Below, one piece after another: positions 8,355-17,885 of a stretch of DNA of 53,669 nt (the stretch's first letter is position 1; each line of letters starts with the position of its first letter). The DNA is taken from NCBI GenBank assembly GCA_008012315.1, contig SSEL01000090.1, positions 1 to 53,669 on the forward strand, written 5' to 3'. This stretch comes from Rhodospirillaceae bacterium (GTDB lineage: Bacteria; Pseudomonadota; Alphaproteobacteria; Dongiales; Dongiaceae). The notes under the pieces were generated by a model that worked only from the letters and a program-made list of their open reading frames with translations, was not told the origin of the DNA and ran no database searches. A program made the position numbers and the translations under genes.

Positions 8355-9611
8355 ATGCGCAGCAAGTTGCTTTGGCTCGGCACCAGCGGGATGCTCGCTG
8401 CCAGCCTCATCGTCAACCTGCCAGCCGCCGCGCAACCGGCAGATAACCTGCTTGGGGCAACCGTGGATGACTTGCTGGCGGCAGCGCACCAATCGAGTCC
8501 CAATTTGCGGGCAGCGACCCTCGATACAGCGGCCATGGCAGCCAAGGCCGAGGGCGCCGACAAACTTGACGACCCGACCATCAGTGACAGTTACCAGTAC
8601 TGGAAAGATCCCGGCGTCTTCAGCGCTCATAATCTAATGATTTCTCAGGCCTTCCCCCTCTGGGGCAAGCGCAGCCTGCGGCGGAAAGCGGCCCTTGCTG
8701 ATGTCGATGCGGCACGTGGCCAGGAGCGAGCAACGCAAGACGAGCTGGATGAGAAGATCAAGGTCGCCTATGCGCAATATTTCCTGACTAACCAGAGCCT
8801 CAAGATCAACCACACAATATTCGAACTCGCGTCGCGCATGCGTGAGGCCGCAACCGTCAGATTCAAGTCCGCGCGTGGTGATCAGTCGGCGATCATCCAA
8901 GCGATGGAGGAGGAAACGGCCGCCAAACTGGAGGCCGTGCGACTCCAGGGTGATCTGGATGCTGCGCGGGCGAATATTAACGCGTTGGTCGGCCGGGCCG
9001 GAAATGCTCCCCTAGCAGATCCCGTGAAGCTGCGGGCGATGCCGGGTGCCGCTCTGGTCGTATCGACTCTCGTCGAGCGAGCGCGTGCCGGGAACCCAAA
9101 CCTTTTGGCAAGTGATGCGGCGGTGGCAGCGGCACGAACACGCAGCAAGCTGGCCGATAAGGCCTGGTATCCCGACCTGACGGTTGGTGCCGGACCCATT
9201 ATCCAAACCAACAACATGCCAGTCGGTTTCGCGGCCACCGTTGGAATCAACATTCCGGTTCCCTGGGGCCGCGAGGCCTCCGGGCAGCATGAGGCGTCAG
9301 CTCAGCTTGGCGCCTCATCACAGCGCTTTAATGCCGCACTTTTCGAGATTGAAGGTGCCCTGGGCGAAAGCGTCGCCAAGCTACAGGCCGCGCGCGCGAC
9401 CGCGCAATTGCTTCAGCATGAAACCGTGCCGCAGGCAAATGAGTTGTTCCACACCGTTCTTGCTGATTACAGCCAGGGTAAGGGCGATCTGGCGGCTGCC
9501 ATTGCCGCCCAGCACCAGATCCATGAAGTCGAACTTCGCCTGCTTCAGACCCAGCTCGACGAGCAGGTCGAGCTCGCTGCCATTGAACGCTTGATCGGGG
9601 GAGATCTCTGA
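8355..9611 (+). CDS. cusC: outer-membrane efflux factor, TolC/CusC family
   Basis: The 418-aa product has a signal peptide ending near NLPAAAQPA and two TolC-type outer-membrane efflux repeats. Helical hairpins with typical motifs are visible (KAEGADKLDDPTISDSYQY; FPLWGKRSLRRKAALADVDA; ANINALVGRAGNAPL; GFAATVGINIPVPWGRE). It would form the outer-membrane duct for the CusBA pump encoded next. ATG 8355 follows GGGAG at good spacing; a TTG start at 8316 is less likely. No lipobox Cys is seen after the signal peptide, unlike E. coli CusC. The stop overlaps the cusB start (ATGA), so the genes are coupled. Confidence 0.9.
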   Translation: MRSKLLWLGTSGMLAASLIVNLPAAAQPADNLLGATVDDLLAAAHQSSPNLRAATLDTAAMAAKAEGADKLDDPTISDSYQYWKDPGVFSAHNLMISQAFPLWGKRSLRRKAALADVDAARGQERATQDELDEKIKVAYAQYFLTNQSLKINHTIFELASRMREAATVRFKSARGDQSAIIQAMEEETAAKLEAVRLQGDLDAARANINALVGRAGNAPLADPVKLRAMPGAALVVSTLVERARAGNPNLLASDAAVAAARTRSKLADKAWYPDLTVGAGPIIQTNNMPVGFAATVGINIPVPWGREASGQHEASAQLGASSQRFNAALFEIEGALGESVAKLQAARATAQLLQHETVPQANELFHTVLADYSQGKGDLAAAIAAQHQIHEVELRLLQTQLDEQVELAAIERLIGGDL

Positions 9612-11023
9612 TGCGCCCGTTTCTCTTTTCCATTCTCATCGCCCTCGGCACCGCGTCAGCAGCCGGTCTCGCTCATGCCCAGGATGCAACGCCGCACTCC
9701 GATGCCGCCGGGAAGCAATCAGCAACGGGGGAGCGCCGTATCCTCTATTACCGCAATCCGATGGGCTTGCCGGATACATCTCCGACTCCGAAGAAGGACT
9801 CAATGGGCATGGACTATGTACCGGTCTATGCCGACGAAAGCGGGCAAGGCGAAAAGCAATCTGGAACAGGCGAGCACCGCATTCTCTATTACCGCAATCC
9901 GATGGGGTTGCCGGATACATCTCCGACTCCGAAGAAGGACTCAATGGGCATGGACTATCTGCCGGTCTATGCCAATGAAGGCGGGCAAGGTGATCCGCCG
10001 GGAACGGTGCGGATCAGTCCGGGCCGCCTGCAAACGCTTGGGGTCCGGACCGAGGCCGCGCTGATGCGCCCCTATGCCGTCCGCAGCATTCGCGCGACCG
10101 GCAGCCTGCAGTTTGACGAACGGCATCTTGCTGCCGTCACCACAAAGGTATCCGGCTGGGTCGAACATCTGGCTGTCTCAGCGACCGGCGACTCGGTGAA
10201 GCGGGGTCAAGTCCTGGCGGAAATCTATTCGCCGGACCTCGTTGCCTCTGAGAATGAGTATCTGGTCGCAGCACAACTGGACAAGTCGATCATTGGGGCC
10301 TCAGACCAGCGCTTGCGTGCGCTAGATATACCGGCAGGTGAAATTGAGCGCTTGCGTCGGACCGGAAAGGCATCGCGACGGATTGCCGTTGTGGCACCTG
10401 CCAATGGGATCGTGGTCGAGAAGCCCGTCCAGGAGGGCATGCGCGTCGAGGCTGGCGAACCGCTCTACAAAACTGCGGACCTTTCAACGGTCTGGCTGAT
10501 TGCCCAGGTTCAGGAACAAGACCTGGGCCTTATTCAACAGGGAGAGCAGGTGAGCGCGACCTTCGTCGCTTATCCTGGGCGTACCTTCACCGGGACAGTG
10601 GATTTCATCTACCCGACGCTGTCGCCGGAAACCCGGACCGGCCAGGTGCGCATCATTATGCCGAATCCGGACGGCGCCCTGCGCATCTCCATGTACGCCA
10701 ATGTCCAGATCAATGCCTCCGTCGGCAATCAGCCGGTTCTCGCCGTGCCCAGTTCCGCGGTGCTCGATAGCGGCAGGCGGCAGATCATTCTTGTCGCGGT
10801 TGGTGAAGGCAAATTCCAGCCACGTACTGTTCGTGTCGGGGCACGTGGGGACGACTGGGTCCAGATTCTGAATGGTGTCAAGGAAGGCGAACGGGTCGTC
10901 GTCGGAGCTAACTTCCTGATCGACGCAGAAAGTAATCTGCGCGCTGCTCTCCAAGGTTTCACTGACGGCGCGAAGTCCAGCTCTGATCAATCCAAACCCG
11001 CACAACAGGATGTCACGCAATGA
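9611..11023 (+). CDS. cusB: CusB-type RND periplasmic adaptor with duplicated heavy-metal-binding domain
   Basis: The 470-aa membrane-fusion protein links CusA to CusC. After a signal peptide ending near LAHAQ there are two tandem copies (residues ~35-81 and 82-128) of the short heavy-metal-binding domain seen in Cu/Ag adaptors (YYRNPMGLPDTSPTPKKDS then MGMDYVPVY). Each copy keeps the Met residues. The barrel-sandwich/lipoyl part follows (VTTKVSGWVEHLAVSATGD; VVAPANGIVVEKPVQEGM), then the beta-barrel (GEQVSATFVAYPGRTFTG) and membrane-proximal domain. One metal-binding copy is usual; two nearly identical copies are notable. ATGA overlaps join it to cusC and cusA. Confidence 0.92.
   Translation: MRPFLFSILIALGTASAAGLAHAQDATPHSDAAGKQSATGERRILYYRNPMGLPDTSPTPKKDSMGMDYVPVYADESGQGEKQSGTGEHRILYYRNPMGLPDTSPTPKKDSMGMDYLPVYANEGGQGDPPGTVRISPGRLQTLGVRTEAALMRPYAVRSIRATGSLQFDERHLAAVTTKVSGWVEHLAVSATGDSVKRGQVLAEIYSPDLVASENEYLVAAQLDKSIIGASDQRLRALDIPAGEIERLRRTGKASRRIAVVAPANGIVVEKPVQEGMRVEAGEPLYKTADLSTVWLIAQVQEQDLGLIQQGEQVSATFVAYPGRTFTGTVDFIYPTLSPETRTGQVRIIMPNPDGALRISMYANVQINASVGNQPVLAVPSSAVLDSGRRQIILVAVGEGKFQPRTVRVGARGDDWVQILNGVKEGERVVVGANFLIDAESNLRAALQGFTDGAKSSSDQSKPAQQDVTQ
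9713..9994 (+). repeat. tandem in-frame duplication of 141 bp in cusB
   Basis: Units 9713-9853 and 9854-9994 are each 47 codons. They share a completely identical 51-bp core (9767-9817 and 9908-9958). The identity includes third codon positions, which points to a recent duplication or ongoing gene conversion. Confidence 0.93.
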
Positions 11024-14000
11024 TCGGTCGTCTTATCGAGCTTTGCGCTCGGAACAAGATATTGGTGTTAATCGGGACACTGATACTAGTTGGTGTCGGC
11101 GTATGGTCGCTCATCAACACGCCGCTCGATGCCCTGCCGGACCTCTCCGACACCCAGGTCATCGTCTATACCGAGTATCCGGGCCAGGCACCGCAAGTGG
11201 TCGAAGATCAGGTGACCTATCCGTTGACCACCGCTCTCTTGGCGGTACCCCATGCCAAGGTGGTGCGGGGTTTCTCGGATTTCGGCTTGTCTTTCGTCTA
11301 TGTGGTGTTTGAAGACGGAACCGATCTCTATTGGGCGCGTAGCCGCGTCCTGGAATATCTGAACTTCGCGGCTAAACGCCTGCCACAAGGTGTCACGCCT
11401 GCTTTGGGGCCCGACGCTAGTGGTGTTGGCTGGGTCTACCAATATGTCGTCACGGGTGTCGAACGGTCGCTGGCCGAGTTGCGCAGCATCCAGGACTGGC
11501 TGGTTCGCTACAACCTCGTCACGGCAAAGGGTGTCGCGGAGGTTGCCAGTGTTGGTGGTTTTGAGCGGCAGTATCAGGTGGTCGTCGATCCCCTGAAGCT
11601 TCAGGCCTATGGGATCTCTCTCGACAAAATCACGGACGCGATCCGCAACAGCAATCAGGATGTCGGTGGACGCACCATCGAGATGAGCGAAACCGAATAT
11701 ATGATCCGAGGTCGCGGTTATCTCAAGGATACGCAGGACCTTGGCAATATAGTCTTGAAGGCTGATCCGAACGGATCAGGGACACCGGTCCTGCTGAAGA
11801 ACGTCGCGCAAATCGAGTTAGGGCCGGACGAACGGCGTGGTATAGCCGAAATGAACGGTACCGGCGAGGTCGTCGGCGGCATCGCCCTGAAGCGCGACGG
11901 GGCGGACGCCCTGACGACGATCAGCAACGTTAAGAGCAAGATCGAGGAACTGAAGCCCGGCTTACCGAAAGGCGTTTCGATTCAGCCGGTCTATGATCGA
12001 TCTCAGCTCATCGATAGTGCTATCCACACCTTGAAGCATACGCTATTGGAGGAGAGTCTGATCGTCGCTGCGGTCTGCATCATCTTCCTCTTGCACGTCC
12101 GCAGCGCACTGGTGGCTATCCTGACACTACCAATCGGCATCTTGCTGGCCTTTGCCGGTATGCATGCCCTTGGAATCGGCTCAAACATCATGAGCCTTGG
12201 CGGTATTGCCATCGCCCTTGGCGCCATGGTGGATGCCGCCATCGTCATGATTGAAAACGCGCATAAGCACGTTGAGCGCCTGAAGCCAGGTGAGCCGAGA
12301 GGTCCGGCTCTAATTGCCGCTGCAAAGGAGGTGGGCCCGTCCCTCTTCTTTAGCCTGCTGGTGATCGTCGCTTCCTTCCTGCCGGTCTTTGCGCTGGAAG
12401 ACCAAGAAGGCCGTTTGTTCAAGCCACTGGCTTACACCAAGACATTTGCCATGGCAGGCGGGGCGCTTCTCTCCGTGACATTGGTACCGGTTCTGATGCT
12501 GTTCTTCGTACGCGGACGCATCGTCCCGGAACACCGAAACCCCATCAATAGGGCGCTGATCTGGCTCTATCGGCCGATCATACGCCTCGTCTTGCACACT
12601 CCGGTACCGGTCGTGCTGGCTTCGGTCATCATCCTCGGCGCCACATTCTGGCCGGTTTCCAAGCTTGGCAGCGAATTCATGCCGAGTTTGAACGAGGGCA
12701 CGCTGCTGTTCATGCCGGTGACCGTGCCGGGCCTGTCGGTCACCAAGGCCGCGGAACTGCTGCAGACCCAGGATCGCATCATTAAGTCGTTCCCAGAGGT
12801 GGAGTCGGTCTTTGGCAAAGCGGGCCGCGCCGTGACGGCAACCGACCCGGCACCTGTCGAAATGAGCGAGACGGTGGTCAATCTGAAGCCGCAGAGCGAA
12901 TGGCCCGCGGGCAAGACGCTGGATCAACTCATAGCGGAGATGAACGCAGCCCTGCAATTGCCCGGCGTCAGCAATGCCTGGACGATGCCGATCAAGGCCC
13001 GGATCGACATGCTATCGACCGGCATCCGGACACCTGTCGGTGTCAAGGTCTTCGGGCCGGACCTCCACCAATTGGAGCGTCTGGCGACGGAAGTGGAGCA
13101 CGTCGTCCACGATGTGCCGGGTACGACCAGTGCTTTCGCGGAGCGCCTGGAGGGTGGACACTATATTGAGATCGAACCGAACCGGGCTGCGATTGCCCGA
13201 TATGGTTTATCTGTTGACGACGTGCAGAAAGTTGTCGCTTCCGCCCTCGGCGGCGAAACGGTGACGACGACGGTCGAGGGGCGCGAACGCTATGGCGTGA
13301 ATGTTCGTTACCCCAGGGGCCTGCGCGATGATCCCCAAGCCATCGCGAGCCAGGTTCTCGTGCCGACAATGAGCGGCGCCATGGTGCCGCTCGGCCAGAT
13401 CGCCGACATTCGGGTAACGTTAGGGCCGCCCAGCATCCGCACGGAGAATGCTCAGCCGGTCGCCTATATTTACGTTGACCTTCAGGGCCGTGACCTGGGC
13501 GGCTATGTGACCGAGGCCGCCCGGAAAGTCGCCCAGCAGGTGACGATGCCGCCGGGCTATCACATCGAGTGGAGCGGCCAGTTCGAGTATCTGCAACGGG
13601 CCGAGGCGAAGCTCAAGATCGTCATTCCCGCGACCCTCCTGGTCATTTTGGTGCTGCTGTTCTTGAATTTCGGCCGCCTCACCGAAACCATCATCGTGAT
13701 GCTCTCCGTGCCCTTCGCCCTGGTCGGTGGCGCCTGGCTGATGTGGTGGCTGGGGTACAATATGAGCGTAGCCGTGGCTGTCGGCTTCATCGCCCTTGCC
13801 GGTGTCGCGGCCGAGACGGGTGTGGTCATGCTCATCTACCTCGACCATGCTTTGACCGAAATCCGCCGTGAGCGGGAGAAGGAAGGCCGGGCCCTTACCA
13901 AGGGAGATCTGCGCAAGGCCATCATGACTGGCGCTGTGGAGCGGGTGCGGCCGAAGATGATGACGGTCGTCGCCATCATGGCGGGGCTGGTTCCGATTCT

Positions 14001-14205
14001 CTGGAATACCGGAACCGGATCGGAAGTCATGCGCCGGATCGCCGTACCGATGGTTGGCGGGATGGTATCGTCCACAGCCCTCACATTGCTGGTCATCCCG
14101 GCGATCTACGCCATCGTCAAGGGCTGGCGGTTGCCAAGGGAAAGTGCACAGCCTGTTCGGGGGAACTTTGGTTCCGCAGTGCCTTCACCGACCCCCGCGG
14201 AGTGA
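11020..14205 (+). CDS. cusA: CusA-type Cu(I)/Ag(I) RND efflux pump
   Basis: This 1061-aa inner-membrane proton/metal antiporter has the HME-RND layout: TM1, porter domain, TM2-6, second porter domain, TM8-12. Features that place it in the copper/silver group are the methionine sites of CusA: Met in GTLLFMPVTVPG, Met in APVEMSETVV and Met in RIDMLSTGIRTPVG. The proton-relay region is GGIAIALGAMVDAAIVMIEN, and GVAAETGVVMLIY is also present. CzcA-type pumps lack these methionines. It overlaps cusB by 4 nt, completing a tripartite pump that removes copper or silver from the periplasm. Confidence 0.94.
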   Translation: MIGRLIELCARNKILVLIGTLILVGVGVWSLINTPLDALPDLSDTQVIVYTEYPGQAPQVVEDQVTYPLTTALLAVPHAKVVRGFSDFGLSFVYVVFEDGTDLYWARSRVLEYLNFAAKRLPQGVTPALGPDASGVGWVYQYVVTGVERSLAELRSIQDWLVRYNLVTAKGVAEVASVGGFERQYQVVVDPLKLQAYGISLDKITDAIRNSNQDVGGRTIEMSETEYMIRGRGYLKDTQDLGNIVLKADPNGSGTPVLLKNVAQIELGPDERRGIAEMNGTGEVVGGIALKRDGADALTTISNVKSKIEELKPGLPKGVSIQPVYDRSQLIDSAIHTLKHTLLEESLIVAAVCIIFLLHVRSALVAILTLPIGILLAFAGMHALGIGSNIMSLGGIAIALGAMVDAAIVMIENAHKHVERLKPGEPRGPALIAAAKEVGPSLFFSLLVIVASFLPVFALEDQEGRLFKPLAYTKTFAMAGGALLSVTLVPVLMLFFVRGRIVPEHRNPINRALIWLYRPIIRLVLHTPVPVVLASVIILGATFWPVSKLGSEFMPSLNEGTLLFMPVTVPGLSVTKAAELLQTQDRIIKSFPEVESVFGKAGRAVTATDPAPVEMSETVVNLKPQSEWPAGKTLDQLIAEMNAALQLPGVSNAWTMPIKARIDMLSTGIRTPVGVKVFGPDLHQLERLATEVEHVVHDVPGTTSAFAERLEGGHYIEIEPNRAAIARYGLSVDDVQKVVASALGGETVTTTVEGRERYGVNVRYPRGLRDDPQAIASQVLVPTMSGAMVPLGQIADIRVTLGPPSIRTENAQPVAYIYVDLQGRDLGGYVTEAARKVAQQVTMPPGYHIEWSGQFEYLQRAEAKLKIVIPATLLVILVLLFLNFGRLTETIIVMLSVPFALVGGAWLMWWLGYNMSVAVAVGFIALAGVAAETGVVMLIYLDHALTEIRREREKEGRALTKGDLRKAIMTGAVERVRPKMMTVVAIMAGLVPILWNTGTGSEVMRRIAVPMVGGMVSSTALTLLVIPAIYAIVKGWRLPRESAQPVRGNFGSAVPSPTPAE

Positions 14206-14211
14206 TGTAGC

Positions 14212-14249
14212 AGGCGTCTGCGTCAAGGCAGATGCAGACGCCTCTTTCC
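14212..14249 (+). terminator. terminator of the cus operon
   Basis: A perfect 10-bp stem AGGCGTCTGC...GCAGACGCCT with a 12-nt loop starts a few bases after the cusA stop and is followed by a pyrimidine-rich CTTTCCT tract. Confidence 0.8.
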
Positions 14250-14870
14250 TCAATCAAGATCTGTTGAATCAACTCTGGGGCATCTCAACGCTGAACTTAT
14301 CAGGCACGATCGCTTTCCAATCGATTTCGGGGTCGAGAACGACAGAGACCTTACGGCAGCTCCGCACGCTGATCGAGCGTTATGCATGCGTGAAGGCCGC
14401 GGGGGTGCCAGCGCGTAGGTGCGGCGCAGAGAATCACGCGGCCAAGCTAAGGAGCTGATTTCCGGGATACGCAAATACCGGGCCGTCTTGCAAGAAGGGG
14501 AGCAGCGAAAGGCGATCGGTTCGAGACTTTCGCCGTAAATCACGCGTCCTCTTGTGGGCCGGATCAAATCGCTTGGTGCGGTCCCATCGAGCTGTGAACG
14601 ACCGCGCGCGAAACGCCGCATTTCGGGCACCAGGATAGGCCCACGGCAATCGCTCCTCGTCCCTTGAGGGGACCTTCATATTTTTGCTTCCAATTAGGTC
14701 GCCTGGATGATCCCGGCAGCGCGGCAGATATCCGCCACGGCAACGCCCTCCTTGCCTTGATGCAGGTGCCCAAGCGTCTCAATTCGGTTGCTTTAAGTCC
14801 ATTTCTTTTGAAGTCATTGAAATTAAACTGGAAAACTTCGGTCTCTGACTTCCAAATGCTTGGAGCGAAA
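14250..14870. other. non-coding or decayed stretch upstream of the AraC-type gene
   Basis: No intact gene is evident over about 620 bases. A short rightward peptide-like frame (about 14410-14545, containing ELISGIRKYRAVLQEGEQ) is preceded by a stop, and neighbouring frames give other short fragments, as expected for a decayed gene. I could not assign a family. The promoter of the downstream AraC-type regulator should lie near its 3' end. Confidence 0.35.
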
Positions 14871-15806
14871 ATGAAGCTAAACAATCTAAGCCTTCTCCTT
14901 TCTGCAGTTGAGGTCGATGTGGATGCATTTGCATTATGCGAGATCGCCCGAGATGCAGAGATTTTAGTTCCACGCCTCGAAAAAGTTGAGGTGCACTACG
15001 TGCTTTCCGGACGGCTATTTCTTTCGGTTGGGAATGATGCGCCGCTCAAACTCGGTCCTGGCTCTGTAGCCATCGTTCCGCCTGGTCTGCCACAAGGAAT
15101 GGCCGCCTCGCTAAAGCCCGCTCACAGATTTCATTCTGACTCGACCTGCCGGCCTGGTACTGGGGGACTTGAGTTATTTAATGCTGCCGGAGACAATCCC
15201 GTAACAACCCGGGTGGTATGCGGCGAAATCCATGCAGGACTAGGTGGCTTCCATATCTTCAACGGACTTCCGCTGCCGATAGCCGCAAATCTGGAGAAAG
15301 AGCCGCTCATCAAGGCTTCCTTTGAGGCAATGCTCAAGGAAACCGATGCGGATGGACCGTTCTCGAGATCACTCATGAGTGCCTTGATGAAGACTTGCCT
15401 CGTGGTACTCCTCAGGCACCACATTGTGCATCATGGTACCAGTGGACTTCCCGGTATCTTCAAGAAACCCTGGCTTGGACTCGCCATAAGGGAAGTCCTC
15501 ACTCACCCTGATAGAGAGCACAGCGTTGCTTCGCTTGCCGCGATAAGCGGTCGAAGCCGCTCCATCTTTGCCAAAGAATTCCGTGAGGAAATCGGTATCC
15601 CACCCATGACATTCGTCGCCCGGTCCCGGCTTTCCCGCGCGTGCGATCTTCTTGCCCTCACCAACCTTTCCGTAGCCGCGATCGCGGCACGGACGGGATT
15701 CGCAAATCGCAGTCACTTCAGTCGTGCTTTCAAAGATAGCTATGGAATCGGTCCAAGTCATTACAAACGCGTCCACAGCGGCATCCAGAGAAGCAAATCG
15801 CACTAA
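14871..15806 (+). CDS. AraC-family transcriptional regulator with cupin-type sensor domain
   Basis: The 311-aa protein starts at ATG 14871, preceded by GGAG at 5-nt spacing; the frame extends upstream to 14664 but without family similarity. Residues ~10-190 fit the AraC-binding cupin of the AraC_binding_2/cupin_6 type (HYVLSGRLFLSVG, LGPGSVAIVPPGLPQG). The C-terminal ~100 residues hold two HTH motifs (SVASLAAISGRSRSIFAKEF and LSVAAIAARTGFANRSHFSR) and the family signature ending YGIGPSHYKR. The ligand is unknown. It lies just upstream of an ECF sigma factor gene, so it may control that or act on the divergent accessory genes. Confidence 0.85.
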   Translation: MKLNNLSLLLSAVEVDVDAFALCEIARDAEILVPRLEKVEVHYVLSGRLFLSVGNDAPLKLGPGSVAIVPPGLPQGMAASLKPAHRFHSDSTCRPGTGGLELFNAAGDNPVTTRVVCGEIHAGLGGFHIFNGLPLPIAANLEKEPLIKASFEAMLKETDADGPFSRSLMSALMKTCLVVLLRHHIVHHGTSGLPGIFKKPWLGLAIREVLTHPDREHSVASLAAISGRSRSIFAKEFREEIGIPPMTFVARSRLSRACDLLALTNLSVAAIAARTGFANRSHFSRAFKDSYGIGPSHYKRVHSGIQRSKSH

Positions 15807-15837
15807 GCACGCCATCGATAAAGATTGCCTATCGGCA

Positions 15838-16461
15838 ATGGCACTGATTCCTAATTCCGGCGCGCCAAGTTCGACTTTGAGTCAGAAAACGCCTAGGACC
15901 AAAAATTCGCGCACAACGACCTCATCCGCTGACAATTGGGGCCTTTTGTTGGTTTCCAGTGGTGATACAAATTCGAGCAGTTACACAAAACTTCTAAAAG
16001 ATATTCGCGCTTGGCTATTGAGGTTCTATGCGTCACGCCTGCCCTTGGATCACATCGAAGACGCAGTTCAGGAAACGCTCATCGCGATGCATGAGAAGCG
16101 GCATAGCTACGACGCCGGACGGCCGTTCAAACCTTGGTTGATCGGAATTGCTGCTCATAAGCGGGTCGATCAGCTACGTGTGTCAGCGCGGCGCGCTGAA
16201 GTGGAGCTGCCCCTCGATATCGAGGACGATCGAAACGGAGAAACAATGACGAGCGGGATCGCGCTGTCCCAGTTGCTGACGACATTAAACCCGGCGCAGC
16301 GGGAGGTGATTCATTTGGTGAAGATTGAGGGTTTTACGGTCGAAGAGGCGTCCGTGAAAACCGGCCAATCGATCTCTCTCGTAAAGATCAATATCCACCG
16401 CGGCCTGGCAAAAGCTTCCCAGACCGCCAAACGGAGCCCAGCGCCAGCCCCGACAAAATAA
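15838..16461 (+). CDS. ECF-type RNA polymerase sigma factor
   Basis: From ATG 15838 the product is 207 aa, with a low-complexity Ser/Thr N-terminus of ~40 residues. Region 2 is seen in FYASRLPLDHIEDAVQET and FKPWLIGIAAHKRVDQLR; region 4 in LNPAQREVIHLVKIEGFTVE and SISLVKINIHRGLAK. No anti-sigma gene is adjacent, which is unusual. The start is uncertain: no strong ribosome-binding site precedes 15838, and the frame is open back to 15724 inside the AraC gene. Just 3 nt after the stop lies an ECF-like promoter motif leading into mtnK, so this sigma may control the following genes. Confidence 0.8.
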   Translation: MALIPNSGAPSSTLSQKTPRTKNSRTTTSSADNWGLLLVSSGDTNSSSYTKLLKDIRAWLLRFYASRLPLDHIEDAVQETLIAMHEKRHSYDAGRPFKPWLIGIAAHKRVDQLRVSARRAEVELPLDIEDDRNGETMTSGIALSQLLTTLNPAQREVIHLVKIEGFTVEEASVKTGQSISLVKINIHRGLAKASQTAKRSPAPAPTK

Positions 16462-16464
16462 ATA

Positions 16465-16492
16465 GGAACCGCACTGTAACCGGCGACGTGTT
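16465..16492 (+). promoter_or_regulatory. putative ECF-sigma promoter upstream of mtnK
   Basis: GGAACC (16465-16470), a 16-nt spacer, then CGTGTT (16487-16492) match the AAC -35 and CGT -10 signature typical of ECF sigma promoters. It sits between the sigma gene stop and mtnK, giving a leader of about 80 nt. Binding by the adjacent sigma factor is inferred. Confidence 0.5.
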
Positions 16493-16577
16493 CCAAACGA
16501 ACTAACCTAATACCCGTAGCTACCAACGAAATAGCCTGGAAATTGTTCAGCGCTCGTGACCTAATGGGCAGGAACCT

Positions 16578-17840
16578 ATGCATGTATTGCACAAGAGCCG
16601 GTATGAGCCCTTAACAGCCGAGACTTTGCCCAGGCGATTGGCCTCCCTCAGCTCGATGAGGGAGCATCTCGGCCCTGCCACAAGCTGGGGCGTTCGCGAA
16701 GTCGGGGACGGCAATCTCAATCTCGTCTTCGTTGTCGAGAGCGGCAGCGGATCGCTCGTAGTTAAGCAGGCCTTGCCGTATGCTCGCGTGGTCGGCGAAA
16801 GCTGGCCGATGTCACTTGACCGCACATTCTTCGAATACCACGCGCTGACGCGCCTTGAGGCACGAGACCCAGGTCGCCTGCCGGCGCTTCTCCACTTCGA
16901 TGAAGAACAAGCTTTCTTCGTGATGGAGCATCTGCATCCGCATATCATCCTGCGTAAGGCCCTGACAGGCAATACCCGGTTACCACACCTCGGCAAGCAT
17001 CTTGGCAGCTACCTTGCCAGAACAATTTTCCGGGGTTCCGATCTCTCCATGAATACTGCCGAGCGCAAATCGGATTTGGCGCTCTTTTCTCGCAACGTCG
17101 AACTTGCCGGGATTACGGAAGACCTCTTCTTCACGGATCCCTTCATGATTCATCCGCGGAACCGGCACACCCCCGGACTCGAGGACTACGCTAAAGCCGC
17201 CCGAGAGGACATGGATCTCAAACTCGCGGCACGCTTCCTCAAAGCGAAGTTCTGTAGCTGCGCCGAGACGCTTCTCCATGGCGACCTCCACACTGGTTCT
17301 ATCATGGTCACAGAGACCGATAGTCGCGTCATCGACGCCGAGTTTGCTGTCTATGGCCCAATGGGCTTCGATATTGGATCACTCCTCGGCAATTTCTGGC
17401 TTGCTTTCTTTGCGCAGCAAGGCCACCACGCGGACGATGCAGCGCGAAGTCGCGGTGACTGGATCCTAGAGGTCATCGAGACGATCTGGGAGACTTTTTC
17501 TGACGAGTTCTCAGCGCTTTGGCGACGTGAACGAACCGGCATTCTGAGTGGCCGCGAATTCTTTGAAGACGCGCAGCGTCCCCTCGGCAGCGAGATCGCC
17601 CTGCAACAGCTACTGAAACAGATCTGGCAGGATACGTTGGGATTTGCCGGAATCGAAATGCATCGACGCATTCTGGGACTTGCTCATGCGGCTGAACTGG
17701 AAACCATTGCCAATGTAGAGGAGCGAGCTGTCTGCGAACGGAAGTCACTCATGATGGGTCGAGTGCTTGCCGTCAATCGTGCTGCATTATCTGACATTCA
17801 TTCGGTCAACCGCATGGCGGCCAGCATGAACAGCTACTGA
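16578..17840 (+). CDS. mtnK: S-methyl-5-thioribose kinase-like protein (MtnK family)
   Basis: MtnK phosphorylates 5-methylthioribose at O1 in the methionine salvage pathway (cytosolic, ATP-dependent). The 420-aa length fits. Visible motifs are GDGNLNLVFVVES (nucleotide loop), SLVVKQALPY (ATP-binding Lys), the catalytic Brenner-type motif LLHGDLHTGSIMV, and IDAEFAVYGPMGFDIGSLLGN (the family's DxE metal site). Shine-Dalgarno GGGCAGGA precedes the ATG. No mtnA, mtnN or other salvage gene is in the window; instead it heads a set of envelope redox genes. Either salvage genes are elsewhere or the enzyme has another sugar substrate. Confidence 0.85.
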   Translation: MHVLHKSRYEPLTAETLPRRLASLSSMREHLGPATSWGVREVGDGNLNLVFVVESGSGSLVVKQALPYARVVGESWPMSLDRTFFEYHALTRLEARDPGRLPALLHFDEEQAFFVMEHLHPHIILRKALTGNTRLPHLGKHLGSYLARTIFRGSDLSMNTAERKSDLALFSRNVELAGITEDLFFTDPFMIHPRNRHTPGLEDYAKAAREDMDLKLAARFLKAKFCSCAETLLHGDLHTGSIMVTETDSRVIDAEFAVYGPMGFDIGSLLGNFWLAFFAQQGHHADDAARSRGDWILEVIETIWETFSDEFSALWRRERTGILSGREFFEDAQRPLGSEIALQQLLKQIWQDTLGFAGIEMHRRILGLAHAAELETIANVEERAVCERKSLMMGRVLAVNRAALSDIHSVNRMAASMNSY

Positions 17841-17885
17841 CCTCCTAAACCAATCAATCAGCTCGGACTCTGGAGGTATGTCGCT

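Noticed and set aside
12310..12957. Leftward 215-codon open frame inside cusA
   Set aside because: It is antisense to a conserved pump gene and has a His/Gln/Arg-rich composition typical of shadows.
14434..14884. Leftward open frames overlapping the region before the AraC-type gene
   Set aside because: They have no recognisable motifs, overlap each other in different frames and read across the likely promoter.
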